Shown: positions 44,856-56,753, counted from the first letter of the stretch. The stretch: 64,000 nucleotides of DNA from Larix kaempferi (GCA_027924585.1 BSBM01000321.1:2121001-2185000); one strand, 5' to 3'. The notes: generated by a model not told the origin, from the sequence alone. A program made the numbers and translations.

Positions 44856-45059
44856 ATGTCAAATAAATATACTTGGGAAGAAAACAATAGGAGGTATGCT
44901 GAGGCTAAGGAAACATTGGAGGCAAAGGGTGATGGAAAGTGTTATTGCCGTTGCAATGATTGTAGAGGTTTGTGAACTAGAAGAATTTTAAGAACATCGG
45001 CTGAAAAACATTGTAAGGAGAAGGGGCATGCTAAAGGGGGGTATGAATATCATCCCTTG
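44856..45059 (+). pseudogene. CACTA transposase, N-terminal zinc-binding exon
   Basis: The ATG at 44856 follows a splice acceptor, and the donor is at 45060 (CATCCCTTG/GTAAG). The exon has the Cys/His spacing CYCRCNDCRG...HCKEKGHAKGGYEYHP, a zinc-binding start typical of TNP2-type proteins in land plants. A TGA at codon 40 (44973-44975) interrupts it in the same frame. Confidence 0.65.
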
Positions 45060-45192
45060 GTAAGACGTTATTCATTACATATTGTACTTCTTGTAATAGT
45101 ATTGATAATGTATTCACAATTTTTTTTATCATTTTAAATATATGCGTTATATATTATACACTAATGTTATTGCATTGTTTGTAAATATAAAG

Positions 45193-47580
45193 ACAATGCC
45201 CCCAAGGTGTCGACCGCCAGAGAGCTATTTGCCACATAATAGTAGAAATACTACTTTACAAGACGACGAGCATGAATATCATGCTATTGAAGATCGATTT
45301 CTTAATGATCCTATGGACGAAGATGACGTTATTGATACTAATGGTGAAGATGAGATAAATAGATTGTTGAAAGACACATTTTCTCCATTGGATGAGGAAA
45401 ACCTCCATGATTTTCATGATGTTCCTCTTCTCGAGAAGTCCCAAGAACCTCTTTATGAAGGATCAACAACCAATATTCTATCTGCTATATTGTTCTTGGT
45501 GAACTTGAAGGTTTTGAATGGTTTATCAAACACTTGTTTCACACAGCTCCTAAGGTATGTAAAGTTGATTATTTTCCTATATTTTTAGTGTTAATTAATT
45601 CGTAAATTAGGGATATGAAATATTTATGACGTATATTGTTTACATTTCACTTTTTGTCAACGTTGAATATTGTTGGGTGAATTTATATTACAGCCATCAA
45701 ATAATTTACCACGCACAAGTCGAGAGGTATTATTGATTATGAAAGAAATTGGAGTGGAGTATCGATCTATTGATGCATGTCCTAATGATCATATTGTATA
45801 TTATGGACAGTATGCATTAGAAAACAAATGCCCACAATGTGAAATTAGTAGATATCAAATTGATCAATTAACAAAATAGGTCCCTCGCAAAGTTCTTCAT
45901 TATATTCCCATAATTCCACGTTTCCAATGACTATTCAGGTGCCAAAGTATAGCACAGTTTATGGATTACCATGTGAAGAACCGAAGTGAAGACGGTGTTC
46001 TTCGAATGCCTGCAGATGGTTCTGCATTGAAGAAAAATGGCCAATTTTTAAAGATGAACCTCATAATGTTAGACTTTCATTGGTAGCTGATAGTTTCAAT
46101 CCATTTGGTGAGCTTCGTTCTACTTATTTAGTGTGGCCTGTTTTCGTCATAAAAATAAACCTACCTCCTTGGATGACGATTAAGAGAGAGCACACAATGT
46201 TGGCAATGATTATTCCAGGTATTTTTTTGAAAGCTGTAATTATATTATTTCATAAAGTTATTTGTTTAATTGCTGCATGAGAACACCTTTTATATATTTG
46301 GATGGATAACTAAATAGAAATATTGTATGTTTATTGATCAATTACGTAAGTACCAAGTTAAAGATATTGAATTTATGGGCTGGAATCACTATGTATGACA
46401 TCTCTAGACCAATAGGGAAGAAACAATTTCAGTTCCATTGAATTCTTGCATGGACAATTCATGACGCTCTCGGGTTAACACATTTTTGTGGTATGTAACT
46501 TTATGTTGCACGTCGTTAAAATTATATGTTTTTAAGGTAAAAAACATGCATTTTTTGTTTGAATTAATAATATTTTGATGTTATAACATTAATACATATA
46601 TATCGCAGGTCTTCAAACAAAGGCAAAATTTGCATGTCCAGTAAGTGGTCCTAGGATAAAATCTCATCGTTCAAGAATTTTAGAGAATGAGGTGTTCGAT
46701 GAGTACAGGCACTTCCTCCCTAAGAACCATAGGTACCGAACTATCAAAAAAAAAAAATTCAATGGTAAAGAAGAGAATGCAAAGAAACCACAAAGAATGA
46801 AACCTCACCTATGGAAGTTGAATATAACAAAAATCATCGAGGTATGCAAATTGTATATGCAACATACAATATGTTCGCGTAATATTATGATTTTTATATT
46901 TTTACTGAATTTTCTCTACCATGGGTGTCATGAATTATTGTTAATGTGTTTTCATTTATGTTTAATGACTTTATTTAAGGCCTGAATGGGCTTCCACGAG
47001 GAGTGAAGAGTTATCCCATACAATTCAGTAGGTTTCCTTACTACGAGCACCTAAAAATAGCTCGTTTGTTTAATACAATGCATATAGGGAAGAATGTAAT
47101 AGAAATGGTATGACGGACATTAGATGGAAGGTCAGACAAAGATAAAATTGGAAAAAATTGTAGTGACATTGCAGAAGCCAATCACGCATTGCAAAGTGTA
47201 ATTATTTCCAATGCCAGAAATGGGAACCGGAATATTAGTCTTCCATGGTTATTGACAGAGCAACAAAGCAATGCTATAAAAGAGGTCATTCAAAAAATAA
47301 GGTTTCCGATGGGGTTTTCGTCAAACATACAAAATATATTAACCAAAAAAGGTGATTTTGGTGGTGTTAAAACTCATGATTGGCATACATTCATTAAGGT
47401 AATTATTTACGTATATAATTTCCATTAAGTAAATCTTTTTAGTAATTGTTCTCTCCCATTTGGAAACATTAGATAATAATTTGCTTTTTGCTACAGTACG
47501 TTCTACCTCTGGCTCTCCCAAATAGATTTGAAGAAAACATAAAACAAGTTATATATGATCTTGGTAAATACATGAGGTAA
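45193..47580 (+). pseudogene. CACTA (En/Spm) transposase, TNP2 domain
   Basis: TNP2 signature blocks appear in order across several exons: NLKVLNGLSNTCFTQLL (about 45510), EIGVEYRSIDACPNDHIVYY then NKCPQCEISRYQ (45740-45860), RMPADGS (46005), ADSFNPFGELRSTYLVWPVF and NLPPWMTIKREHTMLAMIIP (46085-46218), ISRPIGKKQFQFH and ILAWTIHDALGLTHFCG (about 46405-46490), TKAKFACPVSGPRI (46620-46660) and ARLFNTMHIGKNV (about 47060-47100). Many GT/AG junctions are kept. Frame changes near 45554 and 46030 and stops (45877, 46439, 47112) show decay. The protein cuts and joins CACTA ends. No CACTA/TAGTG termini could be assigned. Confidence 0.85.
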
Positions 47581-47727
47581 GTAACAATTTTATATGCATG
47601 AAAAATGTTCGTTCTTTTGGTTGCATTGCTTATTGACATATTGTGTTTTACAACTTGGAACTTTATTATATATTATATGCCTCAATCTAGTTGATCATTC
47701 ATGTTATTTTCTTGCATATTTTTTAGG

Positions 47728-48102
47728 TGGCTTTCATCTAAAGAAATCCATAAAGTAGATATTAGGTATTGGAAGAGAGAAATTCCTCGTCTAATGTGTG
47801 AAATGAAGAAGTATTTACCTTTGGCATTTTTAAATGCACAAGAACACCATCTCATACACCAAGTTGAGGAGATTGAATTGTGTGGACCTGTAAACTCAAG
47901 GTCAATGTGGATGGTGGAAAGGCATTTGAAGTCATTGAAGGATTTTGTTAGACAAAGAGCACACCCTGAGGGTTCTATGGTGCAGGGCTATATGCTATAT
48001 CAATCCATAGTGTACATTAGTCAGTATCTTCCAAATTTAGCAAAAAATATCAATATGCCTCACATTTGGCATGTTGAATCCATCAACAAATTTGAAGGGT
48101 AG
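47728..48102 (+). pseudogene. CACTA element DUF4218-type domain
   Basis: After an acceptor at 47727 the frame reads IRYWKREIPRLMCEMKKYLP, HHLIHQVEEIELCGPVNSRS, MWMVERHLKSLKDFVRQRAH and YMLYQSIVYISQYLP. In plants this domain regularly follows TNP2 (H.. V.EI...GPV..RWMY..ER...K.K..VR). The frame is open to TAG 48100. Exons 47497-47577 and 47728-48102 join at GT-AG sites. Confidence 0.85.
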
Positions 48103-48401
48103 GTCCTATTGGGGAAAGGTAGAAAGAGGAAAGTGAAAGGTAATTGAATGGTGTACATTTTATTTATTATACAATTAATTTTTCAATTTATGTAATTTTT
48201 ATTATTCTAGCAGTATTTTAAGGCAAACTTAATTGCCTTTAATGATAGCTAATTTACAATTCTTAATTGTTATTTTTTCATATAATTGGTCACGTGTGGG
48301 ATGCAATACATTTATACATTGCAAAAAATCTTGATTTGATGGAGGAATGGATTGAACGATGTACATAATACTATGGTACCTTATCATGGAAAGGGGTTAG
48401 T

Positions 48402-49292
48402 AAAATGATTAAAATAGTGCATCGTCGTCGAGAAGAATATCCCGAACTTACGCAAAGGGAAATTGATTTAGCATGCGGTTTAAAAGATAAAAAGGCAAGT
48501 ATATTTACCTTGCTCATTTTTTCGTTGTTTCACATTGTATCAAAATATTTATCTTGTTTATGTCTTCTTATATATTTATTTACCGAGACGGGCATGATGC
48601 AGCTGATACATCACAATGCTATGTGGTGCAATGGTCGTAAATTTTGCATCAAAAAGTTGGATGGCAAGAGGAAAACATTTGATTGTGGGATAAATGCAGT
48701 TTTTTAAGTCACTAATGTTTCCTCTTGAAGTGACAAGCATCCATAAGTATCTTAAAATAGGTACTATGGTTATTTGGAATATATACTTGGAGTGTGACTT
48801 TAATTCCTTTAAAGTAGTCCTGTTTGAGGTCAAATGGTACGAGCTACAAATGAATGAATGTGATCCCAAAAGAACTGTTATTGAGCATGCCAATGGATTT
48901 ACCATGGTTAATACAAGGGAACTTGAACCAGGTACAAAGCCTTATGTTCTTCCAAGTCAATGTGAGCAGGTATTTTACTCAGAGGTTCCAGGTAAAGCAG
49001 GTTGGTCATACATTGTTAGATACGATCCAAGAGGAAGACCGGTCAAGTATAATGCAGTAGAGGAAGAAGACAATGTTGAAGAAGAAGATGATGCAGATCA
49101 TGAGCAGTTGGTCGTCGACGTAGATGTGTCAGATGAAGAATTTGATCATCCAAATGATGTACAAACAATGAAATTGACATTGATGATGAATATCTAACCG
49201 AAAATGACATTGATCATGATCGAGATATGAGCAATCTTTTCAACGATAGCGATTCAGATACAGATGTTGAGTTAGATGAAGAAGAATCTGAA
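48402..49292 (+). pseudogene. CACTA element DUF4216-type domain and acidic tail
   Basis: RRREEYPELTQREIDLACGL (48420-48490) precedes an intron. Then HHNAMWCNGRKFCIKKLDGK and, after a frame change, VVLFEVKWYELQMNECDPKR, VIEHANGFTMVNTRELEPGT and WSYIVRYDPRGRPVKYN give the DUF4216 domain. The Asp/Glu-rich tail continues past a frameshift near 49170 to a stop at 49292 (SDSDTDVELDEEESE). Confidence 0.8.
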
Positions 49293-49378
49293 TGACATTG
49301 TAGCAATGTTGGAATCTAGGAGGTATGCGAGAATATATTTATGCATAATGTATTATGTTTACGGCTATTTAGTTATGT

Positions 49379-49759
49379 TTAAACCATCGTTATCATCATC
49401 AATATCATCATCACCATCATCACAATCTCCGTCATCATCATCATCTTCATCATGATCATCATCTTCACCACCACCATCACCACCATCATCATATTCATCA
49501 TCATCATCCTCATCATCATCATATTCGTCATCATCATCATCATCATCATAAACCTCGTCATCATCATCATCACCATCATCACAATCTCCATCGTCATCAT
49601 CATCTTCATCATCATCATCATCTTCACCACCACCAGCATCATCATCATCATCATCATCACCACAATCATCATCGCGGCCACCATCATCTCCGTCATCATT
49701 GTCATCACAATATCTGTCATCATATTCATCATGATCATCATCTTCACCACCACCAGCAC

Positions 49760-49806
<47 letters not shown>

Positions 49807-50054
49807 CCACCACAATCATCATCTTCATCATCGCGGCCACCATCATCTCCATCATCATTGTCATCACAATCTTCGTCATCATCATCATCTTCATCATGAT
49901 CATCATCTTCACCACCACCATCACCACCATCATCATATTTATCATCCTCATCATCATCGTTGTCATCATTATCATCATCATAAACCTCGTCATCATCGTC
50001 ATCATCATCTTCATCTTCACCACCACCAGCACCATCATGAGCATCATATTCATC
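49379..50054. repeat. CAT/ATC trinucleotide microsatellite with higher-order units
   Basis: About 676 bp is made almost wholly of CAT triplets with TCT/ACC/TAT variants. Longer words recur: CGGCCACCATCATCTCC at 49676 and 49836 (offset 160) and CATGATCATCATCTTCACCA near 49450, 49730 and 49895. The long open frames on both strands (poly-Met, poly-Ile) are repeat artefacts. Copia-C inserted at its right end. Confidence 0.95.
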
Positions 50055-50109
50055 TGTTAATTTTTTGATAATTTCGTTCCATTATCATTAGGATCTCTAA
50101 GAGAATAAC
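50055..50109 (-). repeat. Copia-C 3' LTR, outer part
   Basis: 55 bp nearly identical to the start of the other LTR at 63936. It ends in ATAAC, the copia-B site duplication (50105-50109). Confidence 0.9.
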
Positions 50110-50226
50110 TGTAAGTTTTAAACCTTAATAGTGTAGTAAAAAATCATACAGATTCTTAAGCATTAACAGAAAATACACAATGGCACACGCATAACACAGA
50201 GATTTTCACCTGGAAACCCTTAACCG
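50110..50226 (-). repeat. Copia-B 3' LTR, left part (ends with copia-A site duplication)
   Basis: Continues at 56480-56699 after the nested copia-A. AACCG at 50222-50226 is duplicated at 56475-56479. Confidence 0.85.
50222..50226. repeat. Copia-A target-site duplication, left (AACCG)
   Basis: Pairs with 56475-56479, directly flanking the LTR ends. Confidence 0.95.
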
Positions 50227-50684
50227 TGTTCGGGTACACAGGGTACTACCAAAGGACCGAACACCAAGAGCAACCACTTCACATAAACAGATCACAGATC
50301 AACACACCGATGTTTTGACGTGGTTTAAACCCTCTTGAGGGAAACACTCCACGGCCCCGGCCAAATAGCTTCTACGGGACAATTTATTATGCAAAGAAAG
50401 AAAGTTACAAATGAGCTTCTCATAATCGATCAACTAAACAATGACCCTCCATGCTCTTTAAATAGAGATCATGGACCAATCGGGTGTTAAGCCACGGATC
50501 AAGGTTAGGTTTGATCTAAGAGAAGTTGAGCCGTCGGATCACTCTATGTCGGAAACATATCGTGACCGTCGGATTAAGTATTTACAAATGCATACTAATG
50601 CATAATAAAGAAACACACTATCCCTAACGGATATATTACACAAGTTGATCTTAACTAACTCCTAAGTGTCTAAATATCCTAACA
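50227..50684 (-). repeat. Copia-A 3' LTR
   Basis: 458 bp, partner of 56017-56474. Confidence 0.97.
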
Positions 50685-50694
50685 TCCCCCCTTA
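50685..50694 (-). other. Copia-A polypurine tract
   Basis: AAGGGGGGA on the minus strand directly before the 3' LTR TGTTAGG. Confidence 0.9.
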
Positions 50695-50766
50695 AGAACA
50701 ACTTGGGATAGGATTGAAGGATTTACAAAAGTGACACTATTAGGAGAAGGAAGGAGGCATTAGAGC

Positions 50767-53424
50767 CTATCCCCCCTTAATGACAAGTTCCTGAACTCCT
50801 AACATAGATCGAAGTTTAGAAAAATTCGCTTCTGTAAGAGACTTGGTGAAGATGTCTGCAACTTGATCATCTGTAGGGCAAAAGAGCACTTCAAGAACAC
50901 GATCATGAACAAGATTTCTGATGAAGTGCATATGTAGCTCAATGTGTTTGCTGCGTTGATGTAGAACTGGATATTTGGCAAGCTTGATGGCACTTTGATT
51001 GTCGCACCAAAGTGGAGTAGGCTACTGCTGCTCGAATCCAAACTCTGAAAGGATCTGTCGAAGCCATAAAGCTTCCTGACTGGCATTAACTGCTGCTCAA
51101 TATTCTGCCTCTGCTGAAGAAAGAGTAAGAGCTTGTTGTTTCTTACAAGCCCAAGTAATAGGTCCAGATCCCAGACTGAAAACATAACCTGCAGTAGACT
51201 TTCGATCATCAGGATCGCCGGCCCAATCTGAATCAGTGAAACCAACCAACAAAGGTTTCCCCCATGTACTGTAATGAATCCCAAACTGAACTGTACCTCG
51301 AATATCTCGAAGTATTCTTTTAGCTGCTTTCCAGTGACTTTCATGAGGTGTCTGCATATAACGGGCAACTCGACCAACGGCAAAGGAAAGGTCAGGACGG
51401 GAATGAGTCAAGTATAAAAGACTACCAACAAGCTGACGATACAAGGTGGCATCTACTTCAGGTGAAGTACAAGTGGCAGAAAGTTTGACTCCAGACTGGA
51501 ATGGAGAAGGGGCTGGTGTACAATCTTCCATGTGAAAGCGATGAAGAAGGTCACAAGCATACTTAGACTGAGAAAGAAAGATTCCTTCTTTGGTTTGCAG
51601 AACTTGGAGACCAAGAAAATAATGCAAATGTCCTAAGTCTGACATTTCAAAAGTTTGTTTAAGACTGGATTTCACATGGGTTATAAGCTTAGGGTCACTA
51701 CCAGTAAGAATAAGGTCATCAACATATAGAACAAGTATGATGAGATGGTTTCCTACTTTCTTGGTATAGACATTGGGGTCAGAATGGCATCTAGAAAAAC
51801 CAGTGTCAAGGAGAAAGTTATCCATTTTGGCATACCAAGCTCTAGGAGCTTGCTTAAGGCCATATAAGGATTTCTTAAGGCGGCAGACAAGGCTAGAGTT
51901 ATTCTGAACATAGCCAGGAGGTTGTTCCATGTAAATTTCCTCCTGTAAATAACCATGTAAGAAGGCAGACTTGACATCCATTTGATGGACTTCCCAGTGG
52001 TGTAAGGCTGCAAGGGAAAGAACAAGGCGGATGGAGTTCATTTTGGCAACGGGAGCAAAGGTTTCATTGTAGTCAATCCCTTCAACTTGGGAAAAACCTT
52101 TGGAAACTAACCTTGCCTTAAGTCTTTCAACACTTCCATCTGATGCATACTTAGTTCTGTAGACCCATTTACATCTGACAAGTTTTCTTCCTTTTGGAAG
52201 AGGTACAAGATCCCAAGTATCGTTCGCCATTAAGGAACGATATTCTTCATCCATAGCTGCATCCCAATCTGGATTCCCTGAAGCTTCTGCAAAAGTTTCT
52301 GGATCATGATTCTCGGAAACTTGAGCCAAAAGAGAAGAGGCTCGCTGAAACTGAGAACGTGTTCGACGTTGATCTCTAGGATCACCGGCAAGATCACCAG
52401 CTGCTTCACATGTTGAACGGACCCATCGAGGAAGCACTTGTGCTGGTGCAACTGGAGGAACATGAGCAGGCGGAGGTGGATTTTCATCCTCACTGTCATC
52501 ATCAGAAACTGGAGTTGGAAACCTATCAAGGAAGCTGGAAGAAGAAGAAGAAGGCACAAACGCCGAATCAGGCTCGCAGGCCAAAGATGGCACACTCGCC
52601 GAGTTAGGCTCGCAGGCCAAGATATTTTCATCAAATTTAACATCTCTTCTAATGATTATAGCATGAGAATGTGGTTGAAGAAGTCTATAACCTTTTACAT
52701 CTTCAGAATATCCAACAAATATGCACTTTTCACTTTTAGGCTGCAATGCTTTCCGTTTTTCATCCGGAATGTGAGCCCATGCTTCACTACCAAACACACG
52801 GAAGTGACTTACATCAGGTTTAGTTTTAGTCCATGCTTCTTCCGGTGTTATACCTTGTAATGCTTTAGTGGGGGTGCGATTAACTATGTAATTTGCACAA
52901 TTAATGGCTTCAGCCCAAAATTGAAGACTTAGTCCCTTAGATTGGATCATACAATTAGCCATTTCTTTTAAAGTGCGGTTCTTCTGCTCAGCTACACCAT
53001 TTTGTTGTGGTGTATATGGAACAGTGTGCTGTTGTTGGATGCCTTGTTCAGTGCAGAAAGTAGTGAACTGTTTGTTAACATATTCTCCTCCATTGTCAGA
53101 TCTTAACTTGATAATTTGATGACCAGATTGTTTTTCAACAAGGGCCTTGTAGGCCAAGAACATGTTAAATACTTCGCTCTTAAGTTTTAGGAAATAAACT
53201 CAAGTGCGTCTGGTGTAATCATCAATGAAAGTTAAGAAATACTTGAAACCAGAAAAGGAAGCAGATGGAAGAGGACCACACAAGTCACTATGCACAAGCT
53301 CCAAGGGAACCGAGGCGTGCCAAGAGGCACGTTTGTCAAAACTGTCCCGATGATGTTTTCCAAGTACACAACCGGAACAAACACCATCTCTGCAAGATAC
53401 CATCGGAAGACCTGTCACCATATT
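50767..53424 (-). pseudogene. pol: Copia-A pol: integrase, reverse transcriptase, RNase H
   Basis: Same frame as gag. Integrase: HSDLCGPL, FIDDYTRRT then a TGA (53200-53202), IIKLRSDNGGEYVNKQF, QQNGVAEQKNRTLKE (Asp, Asp, Glu all present). A 36-bp in-frame duplication in the linker (52562/52598) repeats 12 residues beginning LACEP. Reverse transcriptase: [34 protein letters not shown] and VLYVDDLILTGSD (Asp pair intact). RNase H: GFTDSDWAGDPDDRKSTAGY, then SSAEAEY, a TGA (51097-51099), further sequence, a TAG (51022-51024), and the normal end DIFTKSLTEANFSKLRSMLG to a stop at 50767. Apart from these stops it is full length. Confidence 0.95.
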
Positions 53425-54846
53425 TTATTTACATAGTTGTTGCAATGAGCGATAATTTAAGTGACCAAATCGCTCATGCCAAAGTTTGCTCAAGTTATCA
53501 CTATGAGCAACAAAAACTGAAGGGAAAGGTGATGACCCAAAGTTGTTAAACTTGTACAACCTGGTAATATCATCAACAATTCCGGTAGCTAGGACCTGTT
53601 GAGGATCTTTAAAATCCTTGATTACAACTTGGTGAGGTGTAAAGGTCACAGTTTTACCTTCACCAGAATGAGTGATCTGATAGACTGATAACAAATTGCA
53701 GGAAATTCTTGGAACACATAGTACATCACTAAAATGACCATTATCTACTGGAACTGTTCCAGCTCCTACAACACTTAGAGATCTATCATCACCAACAAAT
53801 ATTTGTTTGGTGTTACATTCATGCATAGTAGAAAAGATGGCTTGATCCTTAGCCATATGATAAGATGCTCCAGAATCAATGAGCCATTCATTTGAAGTAG
53901 AAGAAGAAGATGCATTATAAGAATAACCAGAAGCACAAAGTGCATGTCCATGAGAGGTAGATTCTGAAGGCGAATCTAGGCTGATGTGGTGCTTCTTCAT
54001 TGCTGCTTCCAAGGCTGCCATCTTCTTGAAACACTTAGATTCATCATGATTATCTTTCCCACAATAGTTGCAATGACGCTCAGTCTTCTTGCCTTTTGGC
54101 TTGGATCCTTTGTCATTTTTTAAAGAAGGAGCTGACTGAGAGGGTTTTGGACTCTTGTTTGACTTATTATTGCGAAAATTTTGTTTCTTGGGAGGCTTGG
54201 ACTTTTCTTTCTGTTGGGACAATAAGGCTTTCCCAGATGTATCTGCATTGTGGATTATTCCAAGATGAATGAGTTTATCTTGTTCCCTAATCAAGGAATC
54301 ACAAAAGGATTCAAGACTAGGCTCTTGATAGCTAGCTGCATTCAATGATGCTTTCATGGAGTAAAATGTAGATACAAAAACAGAATATGCAGGTCCAAGT
54401 TTGGAAAGAATATGATAAATGCACTGTTTGTCTTCCCTCTCAATCTTACATTCTGCACATAAGAGTTTAAGAGTTTTGTACTTAGATAAATAATCTTGAA
54501 TGTATGAAAAGTCACTTGGATTTAAAGAAATCAACTCATTTTCGAGTTGGTGGCCTCGAATTTCATTGTGTTTACCAAACACAGTTTCCAACTTGTTCCA
54601 AGCAGTATTAGGTTCATCAATTCCAGATATGTGGAATCGCAAATCAGTAGAGATTGACATCCCAATCAATCCACGAGCTTCATCACATCTATTTGCCCAT
54701 TTTATTTTCTTATCATCATCAGTGGGTTCTTTTACTTTCCCTGTTGTAATTCTGAAAAGTCCCCTACTTCGTAGAACATCCTCCATACGAGATTTCCATG
54801 AGAAATAGTTGGAACTGTTAAGTAGAATATCACAAGAGGCGGCCAT
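53425..54846 (-). pseudogene. gag: Copia-A gag, zinc knuckle, protease and pre-integrase region
   Basis: 473 codons from ATG 54846. Gag: LLNSSNYFSWKSRMEDVLRS, YLSKYKTLKLLCAECKIERE. Lys-rich linker. Zinc knuckle CNYCGKDNHDESKC (CX2CX4HX4C). Aspartic protease: EWLIDSGASYHMAKD with intact DSG. Pre-integrase GAG domain: LSKLWHERFGHLNYRSLQQL. A TAA at 53425-53427 ends it, and the next codons (NMVTGLP) continue the same frame into integrase. The start is chosen as the first ATG after the leader; the opening MAASCDILLNSSNYFSW is typical of copia gag. Confidence 0.95.
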
Positions 54847-56004
54847 ATTTGTAAATTAATGACTGTAAAAATAGAAACCAATAATATGGATGTGAAGATC
54901 TCGAAAAAATAGGCGGTTTAAAAAAAAACGGCACTGAAAACGGACTCTGTATGATGAAGTTATGCTTGAACAAAGAAACTGTTGAAGATGTCCCCAATAG
55001 TGACGTGGCAGCTAGAGAATGTCCAGCTAAAAAAAGAAACCCCCCTCTTCCCAAAATGAACCTTTGACAATCACTTTACAAAAAAAAGTTGCTTGAAGTG
55101 AACCACTTTTGTAAAATAACTGATTTCACTTTTACAATGATATTACTTTTAAATAGTGCAACAATAAAAAAAGCTTAAGTGACTCACTTGTATTTTTATT
55201 TTTTATTATTTAAGTGAGATGCACTTTTACAATAAAGTAACTTGAAAATAGAAATTGCATGCACTTTTTCTTTTAAAAGTAACTTCATAAGACTTGAACT
55301 CAAGACCTATTAAGGAATAAAGCAACTTTGAACCAAGTGAGCTAGATTAAAAGGTATGTAAAATATGGGAATGAGGAAGGGGGCTTTTTGGCTTTTTTTT
55401 TTTAATTTTTATTTTTTATACTCTTCTTGCTCGGTTTGCGTGCTTGCCCTTTTTCCTGCAAAACAGACCACAAATCAAAACAAAAAACTTTTCCACACTT
55501 GTGGAGTTAGATCTTGTTAGCTTGCCCGGAAAGTATACGTTTTCTCTCTGTTTCTGATTTGCCGAGATCGCGCAAGGTGCACGGCAAAGAGCATACGCAG
55601 CCGAGAAAAACCCTTTCCCTTTATGTTTCTGATTTGCCGAGATCGATCAAGGTGCACGGCAAAGAGCATACGCAGACGGGAAAGAAACAATCCGAACCAA
55701 AAAAAATCTAACAGTAAAAAAAAGATGAAATATGAGATTTTTTCTTTTAAAAAAAACGAAATAAAAAAAATGCGTCACTGTAACATTATACCTTCAGATC
55801 TGATGAAATACGCGTTTCTGGAGCAACCGGGAACCGTTTTCGATCAAACGAAAACTATTTCCCAATGGAAACGACGCTCCGGACGCAATGGAACACCTCC
55901 CACAGCCCAGAAATGCACATAAATACCAGAACTAGAAACCCTTTCGAGTTTCGGCAATAGCAGTTCAAGATCTAGATCATAACCGGAAGCGGCACTTCAT
56001 AAAA
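54847..56004 (-). other. Copia-A leader (5' untranslated)
   Basis: About 1.2 kb between the primer-binding site and gag. It holds a 75-bp tandem duplication (TTTCTGATTTGCCGAGATCG at 55551 and 55626), which makes an apparent small frame at 55514-55711, and A+T-rich CACTTTTAC words at 55100-55270. No gene. Confidence 0.7.
55549..55700. repeat. 75-bp tandem duplication in the copia-A leader
   Basis: Two near-identical copies share TTTCTGATTTGCCGAGATCG and GGTGCACGGCAAAGAGCATA. The period is 75. Confidence 0.9.
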
Positions 56005-56016
56005 GCTCTGATACCA
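56005..56016 (-). other. Copia-A primer-binding site (initiator tRNA-Met)
   Basis: TGGTATCAGAGC on the minus strand, directly adjoining the 5' LTR end. Confidence 0.95.
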
Positions 56017-56474
56017 TGTTCGGGTACACAGGGTACTACCAAAGGACCGAACACCAAGAGCAACCACTTCACACAAACAGATCACAGATCAACACACCAA
56101 TGTTTTGACGTGGTTTAAACCCTCTTGAGGGAAACACTCCACGGCCCCGGCCAAATAGCTTCTACGGGACAATTTATTATGCAAAGAAAGAAAGTTACAA
56201 ATGAGCTTCTCATAATCGATCAACTAAACAATGACCCTCTATGCTCTTTAAATAGAGATCATGGACCAATCGGGTCTTAAGCCACGGATCAAGGTTAGGT
56301 TTGATCTAAGAGAAGTTGAGCCGTCGGATCACTCTATATCGGAAACATATCGTGACTGTCGGATTAAGTATTTACAAATGCATACTAATGCATAATAAAG
56401 AAACACACTATCCCTAACGGATATATTACACAAGTTGATCTTAACTAACTCCTAAGTGTCTAAATCTCCTAACA
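56017..56474 (-). repeat. Copia-A 5' LTR
   Basis: 458 bp. A TATTTAAAG sequence on the minus strand (plus 56246-56254) is a plausible TATA box and is also present in the 3' LTR. Confidence 0.96.
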
Positions 56475-56479
56475 AACCG
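56475..56479. repeat. Copia-A target-site duplication, right (AACCG)
   Basis: Pairs with 50222-50226. Confidence 0.95.
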
Positions 56480-56699
56480 GGAAAAAACCAGCAAAACTTA
56501 GAGCCGCACAACTCCTTTCATTATATGTTTACACAACCATTTACAATACAATATATGGTATTTCGCATCATCTAAAACCCTAATTCGTTTACCCAAAATT
56601 AGGTTACAACCCTAATCTCTTTACCGAGATTAGATAGAATACAATGGGCCGAAATCGCAAAAAGCAAAAAAGCAACCCAAATTTATAACACACCCAACA
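56480..56699 (-). repeat. Copia-B 3' LTR, right part
   Basis: Continues the LTR interrupted at 50226 and ends TATAACACACCCAACA. The polypurine tract AAGTGGGAGAA (minus strand) follows at 56700-56710. Confidence 0.85.
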
Positions 56700-56753
56700 T
56701 TCTCCCACTTGTTGTTCTCTTCACATACAGGAGAAATTTATGACTTCAACAGT

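Larger units (their letters stand above)
50227..56474 (-). mobile_element. Copia-A: complete, recent Ty1/copia element
   Basis: 6,248 bp with two 458-bp LTRs (TGTTCGGG...CCTAACA) and the AACCG duplication. The LTRs differ at only 7 positions by eye. Minus strand: primer-binding site abutting the 5' LTR, 1.2-kb leader, one continuous gag-pol frame (54846 to 50767) broken only by four single stop codons, polypurine tract. It sits inside the copia-B LTR. Confidence 0.97.

Noticed and set aside
49379-50060. Long open frames on both strands (poly-Met minus, poly-Ile/Thr plus)
   Set aside because: Pure product of the CAT/ATC triplet repeat; no codon or domain support.
50130-50134. TAGTG as the right end of the CACTA element
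   Set aside because: It lies inside the copia-B LTR and lacks an inverted partner.
55514-55711. 65-codon frame with internal repeat
   Set aside because: Produced by the 75-bp duplication in the copia-A leader, on the strand opposite to the element.
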